A DNA stretch of 64,000 nucleotides from Schizochytrium sp. TIO01 (GCA_004764695.1 SMSO01000005.1:1507501-1571500); one strand, 5' to 3'. Shown: positions 1 through 11,450, counted from the first letter of the stretch. Translations and numbers: made by a program. Notes: generated by a model from the sequence alone, not told the origin.

Positions 1-1
1 T

Positions 2-36
<35 letters not shown>
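1..36. repeat. (TTTC)n microsatellite
   Basis: The window opens inside a pure tetranucleotide tract of TTTC units. It probably continues beyond the left edge. Confidence 0.95.
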
Positions 37-129
37 CGCAGTTTTTCCCACCAAAAAGGAAAATGGAGCCCCTCTCTTGGTATCTCTTGAGCTGTCGATA
101 TCTCTCGATACCTTTGTTTGTTTCTGAGG

Positions 130-1165
130 CGCTGCTGCAGCTCAGCTCAGGCTGCCGCAACAGCGATGGCAAACAAGTTGCACGCAACGAAGAGGTGCAA
201 AACCGAGGACCGCCTCAACGCCACGCGAGCTTGTGCAAGAGGGCGACTTGGAGAAGGTACGAGTTCTCCATCTTTCATTTCTTGAAGATATTCAAGTCTG
301 AAGTTCTCACCTCACCTCTCTTGAAAGAGGCAATGTAAGAAGCATTTCGTGGTGATCGCAGAACTTGGACAAAGCTATCTATATCTATCGACTTGAGGAC
401 GTGGCGGCGAAGAAGATAGATCCGTACCCGGCTGCGCCAAAGCCGTCGCCGTCGTCACCGCCCGCATGCATGTCGCGGAAGCCGAGTCGGCCAGGCAGGT
501 CGTCTCCACCGGGAACTAACTCCTTGTGCAATGTCGTTCGAGTTTGGAGGTCCGCAGAGCTCGCCAGCTGCTCAGTACTTGCCCGCTTCAAGACGCTTGG
601 CCAGAGTTCTGGGGCTGCGCGGCGAGCGAGATGAAGAACGTGTACCGTTCGGGTCTCGGCGCAGAAGCTGCAAGAGAAAGAAGAAGAATAAAGAAGAAGA
701 AGAAGAAGAAGAAGAAGAAGAAGATGATGATGACGAAAGTACACGAATTGACAAATTCACACCAAGCATAGGAAAGAGAACGAGAGCACAGCAAGGAGCG
801 AATGGACGCTACAGAGCAGGCACATGGAATGAAGCATGGACGATGCAGAGCTAGGCTGTCTGCGAGGAGCCCTGGACGTTCTGCAGACAAAGTCGCGTGC
901 TTGAGGAGCGATCCCGTTGGGGTCTGCTCGAGCTCGCGAGCTTTGGTACCTGAAATGACACCAATGGTTCTGGTCCTGGCCAGCGGGAAGTTTCTTCGAT
1001 TCGAGGTCAGAACTTGGAGTCTGCGAACTTGAAGAACACGGATGTTTACTCAGAAATGCAAATGCTGAAGGCCGAAACTGCGCTGCGACCCGCAAGCGGC
1101 TTGGATGCGGACGGCAAGAGCGCGTATTCTTTCTCTTGGAGAAACGACGCCAAAGAAGACAGCTA
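130..1165 (+). other. Possible spliced gene, fragments only
   Basis: I do not recognise this gene. A frame ending at 256 (ELVQEGDLEK) stops at a GTACGAG donor. A frame starting at 362, after ATCGCAG, reads NLDKAIYIYRLEDVAAKK, and both join in phase 0 across a 105-nt intron. A separate open stretch from about 955 to the TAG at 1163-1165 is hydrophilic and contains QNLESANLKNTDVYSEMQ. The middle exons are unclear, and a GAA tract lies between. The composition looks coding, but there is no start codon or domain I can defend. It could also be chance open frames in GC-richer DNA. Confidence 0.22.
679..733. repeat. (GAA)n/(GAT)n microsatellite
   Basis: A run of AGAAGA units passes into GATGATGATGA. 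It creates long spurious poly-Glu, poly-Lys and poly-Ser frames on both strands, which should not be read as genes. Confidence 0.9.
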
Positions 1166-1336
1166 GAGCTGGGTCCTCTTCTTCACTTCCTGCGCTTCGA
1201 GGAAGGGCACATTCACTCACATGCTTACAAATTAACACCTTCGGCGAGCGAGCCGGAGAAGGTCTTCAAGATCGTGTCGGTGTTGCAATGAAATAGCAAA
1301 CCATCAGCTGCCACCCATTCGATCACATCAACTAGA

Positions 1337-1359
1337 TAGCTAGCTAGCTAGCTAGCTAG
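1337..1359. repeat. (TAGC)n palindromic tetranucleotide repeat
   Basis: Tandem TAGC units. The unit is self-complementary, so the tract reads the same on both strands and can form a hairpin. Similar tracts occur near 52.9, 53.1 and 55.3 kb. Confidence 0.9.
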
Positions 1360-1972
1360 AGCTAGGTCTATAGCTGGCTGCTGCAACACATCTGGTTGTG
1401 CGGGGCTGTGCGGGGCTCGAGGTGAGTGTGGTGCTGGCGAGGACGCTTGCTCAGACGATCTGCACAATTTTGTGCAAGAATTTAGTCTCACAGAAAGCTG
1501 ACCAAAACATAATGATGGGAAGGAACAAGAGAAAGGCCCAGCTCGAGGCTCCGAGCATTTGTAAAATGCTGACAGGAAGAATAAGCGCGGCTGCTTGCCT
1601 ATCTATCTGTCTGCCTCAGTGATTCTCGTTTCATTTATTACGAAGTGAACAACAAGAGCACTCGGTGGACGGAGAGGGCCGAGGACCCATATAATGGGTG
1701 GTTGTCTTGGTCTGAGTTCTTACCCATGTCAAAGTCTTCGTAGGAGTTGCACAACTGCTGAGAATCAATGGTGCATACATTGACGGGACCAACTTTGCAA
1801 AGATGGAGGACAACTGAGAATAGGCCTCGAATAGCAAAGCTTGTGCGGCAAACAATTTGCTACAACGAGGATGACAATGTCCAAGTTGCCTCAGCAAAGA
1901 TGACAATGGCTAAGTTCAGGTGGAACTTGAGAAGTAAAAACTAGTGATCAAGATTACATGGGTGTGGAAAAA
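1360..1972. other. Intergenic, no gene seen
   Basis: Short open frames occur on both strands, but none has coding-like composition or a recognisable motif. This stretch is downstream of the TTL-like gene on the minus strand and probably includes its 3' UTR. Confidence 0.4.
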
Positions 1973-3745
1973 CTACTCTGGAGCTGACGAGAGGGCGGCT
2001 AGGGTTTCTCGCATGCTTTCTGATAGAAAGGAAACATTGTTCGGACTTGAGTATACCTGCGTGAATCCCCGAATGGTTGGGCTAGCATCAGAAACCGGGA
2101 AGGAAGAGAATTTTGCTGAAGTATTGCTATGCATTAATGAGCTCCCTGAATCTTTCTCTGCAACTAAGGGATTTTTGCACAACAAAGATGCTTCCAAGAC
2201 ACCACGGCCTGGAACAATGATGCCGTCAAGAACAAGATGTAACACATCACTCACAGTCCGATAGCAAATGGACTCATTAAAGGTGGCACCACATTTTGAC
2301 TGCATTAAACGGTGGCCTTCAAGGGCAGGGCCGTGGTTAACCTCCAAAATACGCAGGTTGAAATCAGCGTCATCTAGAACGATAAAATCGAAGCCAAACA
2401 CCTCGAATGCATTTGGCATTGGGAAAAACTCATGGCGCCCACCAACGTAATCTGCTGCGAGAAAAACAGCACGCACTGCATGGTGAATATTGTTTCTGAT
2501 GCGCTCTTCTGCAAAGGTCTGAAATTTACGATCCTTATTTAACCAGACTTCCAATGTGGATAGAGAAATTTGGTTCTTGCCAGGCTCATATGCATCATGT
2601 TGGCTTTGAATGACATGGTTCGTTATATGTATAAACGGATCTGACCATGCTCTGGCCTGGTATGGCTCGCTAGCAACATGGAGCACCATATCATGATGCA
2701 CGAAAACACGCAACCGGCCAAGTGCAAGCACATTTACTCGAATGTGAAACTTGCGATCCCTGTAGAGTAACGGGCAATCTACCATGGATTGCAAAAGCCA
2801 CTCCTGATGTACATTCTGCCATTGAGCTTTTTTATCCTTGTTCGCATGTTCGCTCTTGTCTTCTTGAAGATAGTTTCCGCTCTGGCTCTTGACCGAGACT
2901 TTCTAACAGCGTGATGGGCACCTGCCCTTGAAGAAAATGCACTTGCGTGGCGTTGTTTGTTTTGCTGGCTTTGAGTACCCAGGCTCGCTTTGGATCTTGG
3001 CATAGGATGCTCTCTAGTGATCCACCGGAGAACTTTAAGTTTGCGTCTAGAGTGTAGAATTCACATAGAATCTTCTGTGCAGTTAGTTTCGCCTTTCTTA
3101 TGTCCTCGTCAATATCTTTAGCTGTTCCCTGGTGCTTGTTTTTTGAAGACGATGAAGATGCAAAATCTGCAAGAATTTGCATGAGCCGAGTCTTATCTGA
3201 GATTCCGGAGTGGGCAAAGTAGCTAGAAACAATCAAGTTCCCTGCAACAGCACGCTTCCAGTTGATACGAGAGTACGGCGACCATTGAATGACGCAGTCA
3301 GCAGATCGAGCAAGCCTTGGCGCAAGACCCCACTCGTTTCTTAGCACCTGCAATATGGCAAGCCGCGTGTTCTCCACCGGATACGAGCAGAAAAATCCAA
3401 GTTGCTGGCGAGTATCTGTTTCATGCTCTAATGGAGAGGAGCTTTGGGGGAATCCCTCGAACTTTGAGTATCCATTCTCTTTGCATCACCAGTGTCGCCC
3501 TCATGGGCCTTGTCGACCGTTGAAGAATTTTCGTTGTTAAGGTTCTTTGCACTATCAAAGTTCGTCTGATCGAATACGTCCCTCCCGTCCTCGCCGCTTC
3601 TCTCAGACTGTGAATAGGCAATGTTTATAACCTCGTTTTCATCCCAAGGAGTTTGGTCGTCAGATGATACGCAACCGGTGACCTTCTGCACGTCTACTTC
3701 TTTATCTGTGCCTTCGCTCTTTGAAGAAGAAATGGCAAAATCCAT
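1973..3745 (-). CDS. Tubulin tyrosine ligase-like (TTL/TTLL) protein, frame-interrupted
   Basis: ATP-grasp enzyme of the TTL family, which adds amino acids to tubulin tails. The ATG at 3745 opens an acidic Ser/Asp-rich leader. The TTL fold starts with CSYPVENTRLAILQVLRNEW, followed by SRINWKRAVAGN and the nucleotide-binding WVLKASKTNNATQ. The C-terminal lobe has PLLYRDRKFHIRVNV (the family's PLL..GRKFDIR motif), the ITNHVIQ motif (LTNHCIQ in TTL), and FGFDFIVLDDADFNLRILEVN carrying the metal-binding E and N. It ends in TAG at 1973. The frame changes twice. At about 3431-3445 one base seems missing near a C5-A3 run. At about 2880-2905 one base seems extra. Small introns are possible, but the conserved motifs on both sides make a single gene near certain. 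It is either a decayed copy or affected by assembly indels. Confidence 0.8.
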
Positions 3746-3857
3746 CCTTCTCCAAGACGATACTTAACTCTACTCGTTTCCCGTTCCGATGCATATATCA
3801 CAGCTACAGCTGCTGCAGCTTCTAGTTCTTAAAAGGAATATCCAGTGAAGATCCTTT

Positions 3858-4811
3858 TTGATCAACAACCTTGCTTGGCTGTCTGTTGTCAAGGCAGCTC
3901 CAGAAAGCTTGCACAGTGGCCCGCCAACAAGCTTTGCCGTTGCCACTGTTAACGACGCGACGACTGATGATCTAAGGTCTATTTGCATGGCAGTCTCTCT
4001 CTCAACCTCTGCTGCGGAGAAAATTTATCTGGCGCAGGGGTACAAAATTTAGCTCCTCTTCTCAGCGTTCGCGACAAGCGAGCATAGATGAGATCTATCG
4101 AGGAGACTGCAACATCGATACTTGCCTGCATGCAGTTCCACCGTGCCGAAGTAGAATGGGTGCAAGCTAGTAAGCAAATCACAAACTCAGAGCGGGCGAC
4201 TAGGAATACACACAAGGGCGACAGACGGTATATGGCCTTCTCCACTTCACGGGGCCCTTGCCCGCGTCGAGGAGGCGAAAAGGACTGTGGAGGAAGCTGA
4301 TGACGAAATAAAAAAACAAAACGAAAAAATCGATAAATACGAGGGCCTACTTGATGAAAAGATCAGCGATGAACGAGCAAAGAAATATGGGGCCTCCCTG
4401 GAACATGCTACTACATCTTCAAAAATGGCTGCGGTAGCGTGAAAAGAAGCACAAGATCTAATCAATGATTAGCAGAAGTTTTATGATGTGATGTCACCGG
4501 TCTCCGATGTCCTGGATGAAATATATCAGCGAATAAGAGATAACCTGGGTTTGTTTGTCGATCCCGTACAAGTTTTCGAGCCTTCAAATACGTCCCAGGG
4601 GCTTTTCCAACCCAATGTCGGCGTTCCGCTTCATGTCGTATTCCGTAGCACAGTCCCTGATTTCCTTACCCACAATCTTTCGGGGCGTTTTCGTGACGAT
4701 ATCCAACTCTTTGGAGATATTGTTTCTGGTCGCCACAAATCATATTATTTGACCATTTACGATGGTGTTGAACATGGTAATCTCGCGCATGCTTTCTTTG
4801 GGCAACGATGA
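3858..4811 (+). other. Coding-like segments, unrecognised
   Basis: Three plus-strand open stretches have protein-like composition but lie in different frames. Residues from 3858 include SFAVATVNDATTDDLRSIC. About 4255-4440 is strongly charged coiled coil (VEEADDEIKKQNEKIDKYEG). 4488-4811 reads SPVSDVLDEIYQRIRDNLG and ends in TGA. I could not join them with convincing splice sites. They may be exons of a fast-evolving spliced gene or a decayed gene. No family is recognised. Confidence 0.3.
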
Positions 4812-4984
4812 TCTAATCTTATGTGCACAAACCGCGAAAGTTTTGCACGGAGGTTCTTAAAAAAAAAAGAAAGTCGAATTTGTTTTACATTTGATTTTAA
4901 GGGATGTGTTTTAGGGGCACGATCTTGGCATATTCCCCAACGTATATCGTTGTGACTAATATAATATTTTCTTTGCTTTAAACT

Positions 4985-5993
4985 TTAGTGTCGAAGTGGT
5001 AAGAACTTGATATGTTCGTTAGCCACTGCAACGTGTCTCTTTAAGGTCTTGGCGTGGCGATGCGTTTTAGATTCTAGAACGAACGCGCTGTCTTCAGCAG
5101 GGATTTCAATTGGTACTCTTTTCATGGGACCATCTTTAGGTGTGTGAGATAATTTCATATAACAGGTAACCCGCTTCGTGAAATCGCTCTTGGTCAACAC
5201 AAAATGTTTGTGGTCGCGGGCCGTATGTAGGCACATCAAGTTGAAATTATCCGACTCTCAAATCTCAGCGTAGTAAGATGTTTTTGTTTTCAGAAGACGA
5301 GGCATCGTCCTCGGGTCTTGGGACCATCTAATAAAAATTGGTATCGCGCTCAAAATTGAGTTCTTCAGTCATAAGACTAGACGGTACCTTTCTTGGGCAC
5401 GGCTTGGAATGTTAGACTAATGTTGAAGTGCTAACTCTTGTGATAATTTCCTCAATAAAATATAAACCTTGTTAGTGGGGGAGTAACAATACCCGACGCC
5501 ACACTTGCAGGACGACGAGACGAACTCCAACTCGTCAAGTAAGGCGGTGGTTGCTTTATCGATCGACTCTGAGAACGTGATCTTGTTGTCAAACTCGGCC
5601 TTGCGTTGATCTAAATAAGCTACCAGTTGGGCCCCGAGATCAGAGAATTGAGCGATGACATTGACGTTTTGGTCTACAAGGCAGGAAACGGATTTCCACA
5701 ATTATTCTTGTGCGATTTTTTGTGGGTATGGTTCTAAAAACTAGGTCTACTATGTATCCTCACATATCAAATCATCCGAAGATAGTCAATAAAAGATTTT
5801 ATATAGCCGAAAGCCATGTCCTTGCGGCGTTGAGTCGATCATCCAACACCTCCAGGTTGATATTCTCACGCGTGGCGATTGATGCTTGGGAGGCCACCTT
5901 GAAAAGTTTTCTAGCCTAAGGCGAAATAGCATCAAGAGAGAGCGCTCTATCTGTGGTGTTGCTCACTGGACTTTCTTCAGAATTGTAAGACAT
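4985..5993 (-). CDS. Putative spliced gene, unknown function
   Basis: The ATG at 5993 begins MSYNSEESP and meets a GTGAGC donor. The acceptor CGCCTTAG, about 51 nt later, restores phase 0 into ARKLFKVASQASIATRE and NINLEVLDDRLNAARTW. Further minus-strand stretches at 5417-5701 (NKITFSESIDKATTALLDEL, then a Cys cluster CKCGVGYC) and 4985-5239 are probably later exons, but their junctions are unresolved. An in-frame TAG before ARKLF is best read as the splice acceptor, since TAG is a real stop in other genes here. No family is recognised. The model converges on the coding-like region at 3.9-4.8 kb. Confidence 0.35.
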
Positions 5994-6324
5994 GTGTTGG
6001 TGTAGCGAGTTCTTAAAAATAATATTAATAATCATAGTTGGGTGGGGCAAACCCATGGTCTAAAGTACGGGTTTTCATTATCGATTTTCAGCATTTGTTC
6101 TGCCATGTTCACGGTAAAACAAGTTTAATATTGAAATGAGAAATCAAGAATGTTATTCTTTTGAATGCTACTGTGGCTGTGCATTGGGTTAAGAATAGCC
6201 TTCGCTCGTGTAAATGTTATGTTAGATTTTAGAGTGCCAAAATGTTGACCTTAACGAAGAACTATGTGAGCATTAATGTCTTTTCGTAATGAGCGTAGCC
6301 TGTAAGTAGAATACCTAATGTTTG

Positions 6325-6622
6325 AGAAGAAGAGTACGAAGAACAGTACGAAGAACAGTATGAAGAACAGTATGAAGAACAGTAAGTAAAACATAAAGTT
6401 TGAGAAGAACACTATCAATAAACACTCAATAAAGAACAGTATGAATAACATTAAGTAAATCAATAAGATAAGGTTAAGCATAGCAATTAGATAAGGTAAA
6501 GCATAAAGTTAAAGCAGAACAGTATCAATAACACTAAGTAAAGCATAAAGTTTGAGAAGAACAGTATCAAAATAATCAATAACACTAAGTAAAGCATAAA
6601 GTTTGAGAAGAACAGTATCAAT
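6325..6622. repeat. AT-rich degenerate tandem repeat
   Basis: The first part (about 6325-6380) is a short-period array of GAAGAACAGTAT units. From 6381 it becomes a longer unit built on AAGTAAAGCATAAAGTTTGA followed by GAAGAACAGTATCAATA. Copies lie near 6381-6420, 6493-6530, 6531-6570 and 6571-6622, the last two nearly identical. No coding frame fits it. Confidence 0.85.
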
Positions 6623-6627
6623 ACAGC

Positions 6628-6647
6628 GGTTTTTCTCCCTCAAAGAC
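6628..6647 (+). repeat. Dispersed direct repeat, copy 1
   Basis: The 20-mer GGTTTTTCTCCCTCAAAGAC is found here and again at 7263-7282. Weaker similarity continues for about 15 nt downstream (ag..gt.aagcgc). Copy 1 abuts the AT-rich tandem array. Confidence 0.85.
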
Positions 6648-7262
6648 TAGTGGTGAAGCGCCGTGGTAGGAAGTTTCTTTTGGCGCTTAAGTTTGATTCA
6701 ATATTTTGATTTTCACTCTAGCTACAAGTTCAATTGAACAAATGTCAATTGTTGTATATCCTATATTTCTTGTATTGATTAATTGTATAAACCATGGTAG
6801 TTTAAAGTGCTGTTATAAAGTATATTCGAAGCTTTGACAATTTTATACTGATCAAATACATTAAAATATTATCTCGTAAGCTAGTGCTGATATTTATAAT
6901 GCCAAGACAGTTCAATAATATTCTTTTCTTGAGCAGTTAAAGTTAAGAATAGAGCATGGTGGAACTTAATGAAGGAAAGGTTCTGGGTATCTATGTTTTC
7001 AATCCCCTTACAAGACTTTGTGAATGCCCTCCAAGTAAATATTGGATCATTACAGAACAAACAATAACTAGTGTAAGTTAAGATTCTATGTAACACTCAA
7101 CAGTATGATGAAGTATATTAAAGTTACAGAGTAGACCACCCTGTTCCTTTTATTCTTATATTAAATAGTATGTAGGTACTTTCTACGAGTTTAAACTAAA
7201 TTTAAAAAGGTGTATTACTTGAAGACGCCCCCTTCATATATTGTTAGATATTGTTTCGTAGA
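6648..7262. other. AT-rich intergenic with one weak minus-strand frame
   Basis: The minus-strand stretch 6881-7096 has protein-like composition (FTWRAFTKSCKGIENIDTQN) and could be an exon or a remnant. I see no start codon or splice sites that I trust. The rest is AT-rich with nothing recognisable. Confidence 0.25.
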
Positions 7263-7282
7263 GGTTTTTCTCCCTCAAAGAC
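7263..7282 (+). repeat. Dispersed direct repeat, copy 2
   Basis: Exact second copy of the 20-mer at 6628-6647, about 490 nt upstream of the PRP17 start codon. Confidence 0.85.
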
Positions 7283-7752
7283 CAGCAGTAAAGCGCTAAG
7301 TATGCGCACTTCAGATAAGAACACACATGGAACGAATGGAACGAGTGGAACGATGTAGCATAAGAAAGTGGTTCACGATCAGAGCGCCCAAGCACCTGCC
7401 TTTTCTTGTTTGCTCGCGCACTCTCTACGCGGGAGTCTGCGAATAGAGTGAGACCGAAGGGGAGATTACTTCGTGCTTGCACTAGCAGACCTAGATCTGC
7501 TGGTGCTGTGTTGACATAGAAAGCGTGTTTCTTGATCCAGAGATTGATTCTTCGCAGTGGCGAAGAGGCTAGAAGCTTGTGCCAGAGCCGAGGTTTGCAA
7601 ACGGAGGCATTCGTGCCTGGAAGCTGAACTGAGAAGGTACCCCGGGCTGCTAGAAAACTCAGCTCAAAGGTGGAAAGGAGCTCAATTTGTCTAAAGAATT
7701 TACACGGCGAAAAGATTGATCGTTAGATTGAAAGTCAAATTAGGACCATCCA

Positions 7753-9564
7753 ATGCTGGGCATCGGTTATACCTCTGACTCAGAATCTGGGTCTGATTCA
7801 GATTCTGCATCTCCGAAGGTTGTTTCTGGAGTCCTTGAGAATTCTAAGAGCTCTTCTACAAGTGTAGATACAAATCCCTCTGCAAAGGCTTTATCATCAA
7901 GTGCAACATCTTCAAATGCAAAGTCAAGCTCAAAAAGTTTGATTGCGTACGACTATGCCCCAAATGTGGGTGCAGTGGATTTAGATTTAAGTGAAGCCTC
8001 GCGAGCTATGGCAGCACCAGTGTCTAACAATACGAAGACCGTTTCCTACAACATGAAAGCCTCTTCGATGCTAGCCAGGCCGGAAGGTCCTGCAAACCCC
8101 TTCGCGCGCCACCAAGCGCAGGTAAGCGAGGCCGCTGTGGACGAAGCAGCTTTCGACGCAGACTGCTACGCCAAACCGAAAAAGAGTTCTAGTATTTGCC
8201 GATTTGAAGGACGCGAGGGTTCCAAGGGCCCTGGTGGGGAAAAGGGTCAGATGCAGAGTCCGATTCAGCGTCGCAAGAGGCGCAAATCAGACATTAATGC
8301 ACAGATGAGTAAGCTGCTGAAGCGTGTAATATCCTCAGATGGACCTTGGGTTAGTGGAGGCCCTGATGAAGATGGAGACTCTGGTGATGGAGGGGTAGAT
8401 AATGAAGAGATCTCAGAGACCCAGAGAAAGATTCTGAAGGCTCAGGAGGGCAGACGCAATGAAGCGGCCAAGAGGGCTCAGGAGAAGGGTACTGGTACAG
8501 CCTTCGAAGAACACGTTCTTGTCCAACGCGGAGAAGACATCAAATCCTCCACTAAATTCCACGGTACCCAGGAAGTTGACTACCAAGGCCGCAGCTGGAT
8601 TAGCGTGCCACCCACACTCCGTACGTCAGAGGGACACGATGCATATTTGCCGAAACGTTTGCTCTTTCAGTTCAATGGTCATGAGAAAGGTGTCTCTAAA
8701 ATTAGCTTCTTCCCCAAATACGGTCATATGTTGCTTTCCTCGAGTCTCGACGGCACACTCAAGATGTGGGCTGTCTATGAAAGTTGCCTAGGTGGCAGGG
8801 GGCTTATGCGCACCTACAGTGGTCACAAAGACGCTGTTTGTGACCACTGCTTCAACGCAACAGGAGATAAGTTTGCCTCTTCAAGTTATGACAAAACTAT
8901 ACGTGTCTGGGATGCTGAGTCGGGTCAGACTATAATTTCGCTCAGCAATGGATCCACAGCAAACTGTGTACGCTTTTCGGCCAACGATGACAACATTGTG
9001 CTTGCTGGCTGCACCAATAACCAGATTGTACAATGGGATCTGCGTGAAGGTAAGATTGTACAGCGCTACACCAACCATGACGCCCCCGTCAACACCATTA
9101 CCATTTTCGACGAAGGCCGTCGCTTTCTCTCAAGTTCTGATGACAAAACGCTTCTTGTTTGGGATTTGAACACGCCCGTGCCTATTAAGCATATTTCTGA
9201 TCCCTCGATGCAGAGTATGCCGTTCATCACGATTTCGCCTGACCAACGCTTCTTTGCCTGTCAAAGTATGGATAATCAAATCGTTACATATGAAATGCGG
9301 GAGCGCTTCCGAAACTGCTCAAAACGGTTTTCTGGTCATAACAGCGCAGGATATGCGCTTCCAATTGATTTTTCCCCAAATAGCAAGTACTTGATGTCCG
9401 GTGACTTAAACGGAAAGTTGTTCTTTTGGTCCTGGAATTCCTGTAAAAAGGTGCGTGAGCTCAAGGTCCACAATCAGGCAACCCAGGGCGCTGTTTGGCA
9501 TCCTGTCGAACCGAGTTGGGTTGCAACATGTTCGTGGGATGGATTCATTAAGGTTTGGGGGTAA
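7753..9564 (+). CDS. CDC40: Pre-mRNA-processing factor 17 (CDC40/PRP17), WD40 protein
   Basis: Spliceosome component needed for the second transesterification step of splicing. It is an intact intronless frame of 603 residues, close to the human protein's length. It starts MLGIGYTSDSES, followed by a Ser/Asp-rich leader. PRP17 landmarks then appear in order: GPANPFARHQ, the helical segment EEHVLVQRGEDIKSSTKFHG and RSWISVPPTLR. From about residue 303 come seven WD40 repeats (LLFQFNGHEKGVSKISFFP, GHKDAVCDHCFNATGDKFAS, ending IKVWG). The start is a good ATG with no competing upstream ATG in frame. It is the clearest orthologue in the window. The name is by family recognition, not a search. Confidence 0.93.
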   Translation: MLGIGYTSDSESGSDSDSASPKVVSGVLENSKSSSTSVDTNPSAKALSSSATSSNAKSSSKSLIAYDYAPNVGAVDLDLSEASRAMAAPVSNNTKTVSYNMKASSMLARPEGPANPFARHQAQVSEAAVDEAAFDADCYAKPKKSSSICRFEGREGSKGPGGEKGQMQSPIQRRKRRKSDINAQMSKLLKRVISSDGPWVSGGPDEDGDSGDGGVDNEEISETQRKILKAQEGRRNEAAKRAQEKGTGTAFEEHVLVQRGEDIKSSTKFHGTQEVDYQGRSWISVPPTLRTSEGHDAYLPKRLLFQFNGHEKGVSKISFFPKYGHMLLSSSLDGTLKMWAVYESCLGGRGLMRTYSGHKDAVCDHCFNATGDKFASSSYDKTIRVWDAESGQTIISLSNGSTANCVRFSANDDNIVLAGCTNNQIVQWDLREGKIVQRYTNHDAPVNTITIFDEGRRFLSSSDDKTLLVWDLNTPVPIKHISDPSMQSMPFITISPDQRFFACQSMDNQIVTYEMRERFRNCSKRFSGHNSAGYALPIDFSPNSKYLMSGDLNGKLFFWSWNSCKKVRELKVHNQATQGAVWHPVEPSWVATCSWDGFIKVWG

Positions 9565-11063
9565 AGAATTGAGACCTGATCATTACGGATCATTCAGTCA
9601 TGGTCATACAAACAACTTTGGAGCGGAATGAAGATTTCCAAAGGATCTCTTATTGTCCTGTTTCCCCGCACATTTTTTTCCATTTCATAGCGAATACTGC
9701 TTTACTAAGATTGCTGCAAATTTAATTTGCTGCTTAAGAATCTATCTCTTCTACCTTATGACTATATGCTATGCAAGTCGCTCATGAGAGACTAAAACTT
9801 TCAGGGTATACACAAAATCTTGTTCATGAGTTCCAGTGCGCGGACCTTGCTGTACAACATATCTTTTTAATCTTCTAGAACTTTTGTTTTAACTTTATAA
9901 AGACATTGATGAATTTTGTTCGTCGATATATTCTTTTGAGATCGCTAGGCATATGTTTTTCTTTGCTTTAACTCTTCTGGCGTCAGTACGTACCTTCTGG
10001 ACATAAAAATATGTGGTGACACTATCTGATTTAGCTCATCATTTTGTTAGTTGTTTAGTCCTAATAATAATAATAAATAATAATAAATTACTTATTATAG
10101 CAGCCAATTTAGACAATAACCTGATTAAAACGGGTGTCTGTGTGGCGCATATTAACCAACCATGAGCCGCTCTTTAGATTATTTTGGGGCACCAACTACC
10201 ATGAGTCAACCATGCAGCTGAAGTCGGCATGTAGATCATCTCGAAATACAACGAAATAGAAATAGAGCATCAGTATTGCAGGTTGTAGCATTTTGGACTT
10301 GTACCTGCTCGCTGTTTTCTGTTTACAAGATAAGGAGTTGCAATCTTCGCCATTGAGAAAAACATGCAAACTATCCCTCTCTTATAATGCCCACCACAAC
10401 TTTAATACGTGCGCTTCTAGTAGAGCACATTGTGTCTCACTATCCTAATTACATTTGATGAAGACTCCGTTAGTCTCCACGAAATAGATTGTTTATAACA
10501 TCAAATTGCCCAGCTTTTCTCAAAAATGCTACCACTAGTATTAAATCAGATACAACTTTCTATGCGACTATGCTCCTCTACATTGATTCGGAAACGTAAT
10601 ATAATATCAATCATGTGGCATCTACCTCAAACTGAAGCATGGTCGTAAACTTCAATCATATCGTGAATGTGCACAGTGCTGCTTCTGGCTGCTGCTGCTG
10701 CTGCTGCTGCTGGTGGTGGTAGCTCTTTAATGCTCGTCCATATAAGGTGTGTACTAACTGTGGATTTTTATTAATGCTTATGTTATTGTTGTATAAAATT
10801 CAAGTTTATATGAATGCTTGCGCTCAAACATCTTCCTCATATTAAGAATGTGGTTTGCAACAGTTTGCAAGCTATCAAAGACTAACACAAATCCGGAGCA
10901 CTTCATGGGTTTCAAGCAAACAGTGCATATCAGGAACTAACCCACCATTGCATGGTCAAGTCTTGTGAACGTCTCGTGCTGCAATTAAGACTATATATAG
11001 CCTTAGCATATGTCGCTCCAGCTTCCCCGTGCGTACTAAATAGAGTTTCCATTCACTCAACAG
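9565..11063. other. Intergenic, 1.5 kb, with a (CTG)n tract
   Basis: PRP17 3' flank, then AT-rich DNA. An imperfect (GCT)n/(CTG)n run occupies about 10689-10711. TATATATAG at about 10992-11000 could be a promoter element for the spliced gene that follows. I see no convincing coding stretch. Confidence 0.4.
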
Positions 11064-11450
11064 CAGCACTCCAAAGGTGGACAAAGTGTCTTCAACGTCG
11101 CATGCATGACCCCGAAAAGCTCAACAACTAGGAGACGACGGGAGAAACGGCAGTGGGTAGAGATACATTAAAACAATATACCCACTAATATAGATGTCCG
11201 ATACTTGTCTTTCGTCCAGGAGCTAATGCACTGAGGTGCATACTATCTGCACAACAATAATTAAGAATGAATCCGTCGTTGAATTGAAGTTCCTTAGTGC
11301 AAAGAAACCCTCAGCCACCAAGCTCATGATCCCGTGGAGCCTCCAAATGTTCACACCTTGAAGCAATTAAAAAAACAAGAGACCAACACTCGCAAGCCTA
11401 CTCCTCCCAATCCTGGCCCGGCTGCAGCTTATGTCATGAGTCGTGAATAA
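11064..11450 (+). CDS. Putative spliced gene, unknown (C-terminal exons)
   Basis: Two exons match in phase. 11064-11156 reads QQHSKGGQSVFNVACMTPKS and ends REKRQW before a GTAGAG donor. 11298-11450 follows a TTCCTTAG acceptor, reads CKETLSHQAHDPVEPPNVHT and ends in TAA. The intron is 141 nt. A TACTAAAT branch-like sequence sits upstream of the first exon's acceptor (CTCAACAG). The first exon or start codon lies further upstream and is not resolved. The protein is basic and proline-rich toward its C terminus. Its last codons overlap the 3' end of the minus-strand Cys-rich gene. Confidence 0.4.

Noticed and set aside
385-890. Several long frames of poly-Ser, poly-Leu, poly-Glu on both strands
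   Set aside because: They are products of the GAA/GAT microsatellite at 679-733, not proteins.
5820-5993. In-frame TAG suggesting stop-codon readthrough or recoding
   Set aside because: TAG ends thiolase, VPS36, TTL and the NACHT gene. The TAG here sits after a pyrimidine-rich stretch and is better read as a splice acceptor.
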